Of a stretch of 7,353 nt of DNA, positions 6,315-7,353 are shown in pieces. A model generated the notes under the pieces. That model was given only the letters and a program-made list of their open reading frames with translations. It did not search any database and was not told where the DNA came from. Location: contig SKJZ01000107.1 in assembly GCA_007121755.1 (NCBI GenBank), forward strand, positions 1 through 7,353, read 5' to 3'. The translations under genes and the position numbers were made by a program. Position 1 is the first letter of the stretch. Each line of letters begins with the position of its first letter. Source of the DNA: Halorhodospira sp. (GTDB lineage: Bacteria > Pseudomonadota > Gammaproteobacteria > Nitrococcales > Halorhodospiraceae).

Positions 6315-6443
6315 ATGAGCGCGGAGCAACTTGTAAGGATTCCTTACAAGTTCGACAGGAGGGACAGCGGCAGGTGCGCCGCGCAAACTTTCTTCACCCC
6401 GGTCGATCAGCTCTTCTTCGACCAGATCGCCGAGAGCGCCTAA
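6315..6443 (+). CDS. Possible 42-residue small protein or gene remnant
   Basis: This short ORF runs from ATG 6315 to TAA 6441 and has a good ribosome site, AAGAAGG at 6301-6307, 7 nt before the ATG. Its second half, ending TFFTPVDQLFFDQIAESA, has G or C in the third position of 16 of 18 codons, like the host genes. The first half is less biased and contains the 11-bp hairpin at 6328-6352. I recognise no family. It has one Cys and no membrane segment or signal peptide. Its stop overlaps the stop of the convergent minus-strand gene by 4 nt. It may be a real small protein, or the surviving 3' end of a host gene cut by insertion of the low-GC module. A 6-codon reading frame (6298-6318, MKKVTA) overlaps its start through ATGA and could be chance. 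Confidence 0.35.
   Translation: MSAEQLVRIPYKFDRRDSGRCAAQTFFTPVDQLFFDQIAESA
6328..6352. repeat. 25-nt perfect interrupted palindrome (11-bp arms, 3-nt centre)
   Basis: AACTTGTAAGG (6328-6338) and CCTTACAAGTT (6342-6352) are exact reverse complements around ATT. The symmetry is longer than expected by chance. It lies between the DUF2442 gene and the convergent exported-protein gene, inside the first codons of the 42-codon ORF. No T tract follows on either strand, which argues against a classical terminator. It could be a dimeric regulator's binding site, an RNA stem covering codons 5-13 of the small ORF, or a recombination site; none is shown. Confidence 0.6.
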
Positions 6444-7339
6444 GGCCTGCGCACATGAACGTGGAAGAAGGCCACCAGCACCTCTTCGCCGTAGAACTCC
6501 TTCACCGGCTCGGTGATGTCCAGCAGTTCGTAACCCTGGCTGGTGTGCTCGTTGACCCACGCCTCTATCTGACTGAACAGCTCCTCGCTGCTGCGCCCGG
6601 AGATGTGGACGGGGATCGCCTCCACCCCGGCCTCGCTGGGGGGCGGGAAGTCGTGTGCCTGCAGGCGGCGCTGGAACGCGGCCTCGTCGCGGGGTAGTTC
6701 ACTCATGGGGTGGCGGGTGGCCCGCCCCAGATCGATCTCCTCCCACCGGTCGTCCTCCGCCGCCGGCTCCACCGGGGTGGAAGGAGTCGGGGTCTGCGCC
6801 CGCTGTTCCGGCGGTGCCCCGGCCCCTTCGGGGGCGCACGGCTCCCGCGGGGTGTAACCGGAGACGCCGCCGCCCAGCCGTCCCTTCGGGCCGCAGCGGA
6901 CATCGTAGAACTCCACGTCCAGCGGCGGCGGCAGGCGCATGCTGGCGATGTAGGAGGCGTCCATGAGCGCCACCAACTGGCTGACTTCCATGGGCAGGCC
7001 GCCCGGCGCGAGCTCTTCGGCGATGAACATCAGTTCGACCATGCCGTCGTGGGGGGTGTCGCCGATCAGTTCGCGAATCTCGTGGCGGTTCAGCCGTTGC
7101 CCGGTCTCGGCGTCGTAGACGGCTACCCGCAGATGTTCGGCGGGGATGTTCATGTTCGACATCACGCCGGCGCCGAACAGTTGGTCGACGAACTCGCCGT
7201 CAATGTCGCCCTGTTGGCCGACGAACATCTCCATGACATCCAGGGCGGTGCTGCCGCCCTCACCGCGTTCCAGGGTGTCGTAGGCGGCGGCGGGGAGTAG
7301 GTGGGCGGCCAGCAGGCCGGCGAGCAGCGGTCGTCGCAT
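6440..7339 (-). CDS. Exported protein of unknown function
   Basis: This is a 299-residue protein that I do not recognise. A short signal peptide (1 to about 19: MRRPLLAGLL then LLPAAA before Tyr20-Asp) without a lipobox Cys predicts a soluble periplasmic or secreted product. An N-terminal domain spans about 30-160 (LRVAVYDAETGQRLNRHEIRELIGD, DASYIASMRLPPPLDVEFYDVRCG). A Pro/Glu-rich linker (about 162-197) leads to a compact C-terminal domain (242-299) with a predicted strand-helix-strand-strand order: IPVHI, SSEELFSQIEAWVNEH, GYELLDI, EEVLVAFFHVHV. That ending resembles the small DUF4177-like fold, weakly. Cys149 and Cys168 could form a disulfide. The ATG at 7339 has GGAGA 8 nt upstream. Base composition matches the efflux operon. 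It converges on the low-GC module and its TAG stop overlaps the 42-codon ORF stop. No function can be inferred from neighbours. Confidence 0.82.
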   Translation of the reverse strand: MRRPLLAGLLAAHLLPAAAYDTLERGEGGSTALDVMEMFVGQQGDIDGEFVDQLFGAGVMSNMNIPAEHLRVAVYDAETGQRLNRHEIRELIGDTPHDGMVELMFIAEELAPGGLPMEVSQLVALMDASYIASMRLPPPLDVEFYDVRCGPKGRLGGGVSGYTPREPCAPEGAGAPPEQRAQTPTPSTPVEPAAEDDRWEEIDLGRATRHPMSELPRDEAAFQRRLQAHDFPPPSEAGVEAIPVHISGRSSEELFSQIEAWVNEHTSQGYELLDITEPVKEFYGEEVLVAFFHVHVRRP

Positions 7340-7353
7340 TCAGGTGTTCTCCG

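Noticed and set aside
6189..6560. 123-codon minus-strand frame across the convergent gap
   Set aside because: It overlaps the ends of two better genes, has no family resemblance, and no good start site was seen.

Overview
This 7.35-kb window comes from a high-GC Gram-negative bacterium. It encodes an inner-membrane RND permease with its periplasmic adaptor, which implies a two-membrane envelope. The third codon positions are strongly G/C biased and the proteins are rich in Glu and Asp. This would suit a gammaproteobacterium such as a halophilic Ectothiorhodospiraceae, but that placement is inference and cannot be confirmed from the sequence.

Layout. (1) On the minus strand, bases 15-1208 hold an HD-GYP domain protein in which the catalytic His-Asp pair reads Ala-Asn while most other signature residues remain. 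(2) A divergent intergenic region (1209-1381) separates it from (3) a plus-strand two-gene efflux operon: a membrane-fusion adaptor (1382-2473) overlapping by 4 nt an HAE1-like RND permease (2470-5628). No outer-membrane channel gene is in the window. (4) After a 114-nt gap carrying a 9-nt inverted repeat comes a small module of visibly lower GC: a DUF4160 protein (5743-6009) and a DUF2442 protein (6017-6283). These two families often occur side by side and look like a toxin-antitoxin-type pair of unknown biochemistry. (5) Bases 6280-6440 contain two perfect hairpins and a possible 42-codon gene (6315-6443). (6) On the minus strand, 6440-7339 hold an exported protein of unknown function whose stop overlaps the 42-codon ORF tail to tail.

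How they work together. The adaptor and permease clearly form one transport complex. The HD-GYP protein is divergently placed and may only share the intergenic region with it. The DUF4160/DUF2442 pair looks like a later acquisition. The points most worth a second look are: the missing HD dyad; a 14-nt sequence found both 36 nt upstream of the adaptor start and 35 nt upstream of the 42-codon ORF start, bracketing the efflux and DUF genes; the 25-nt interrupted palindrome at 6328-6352; and the non-canonical proton-relay residues of the permease. No RNA gene, CRISPR array, transposase or integrase was seen.
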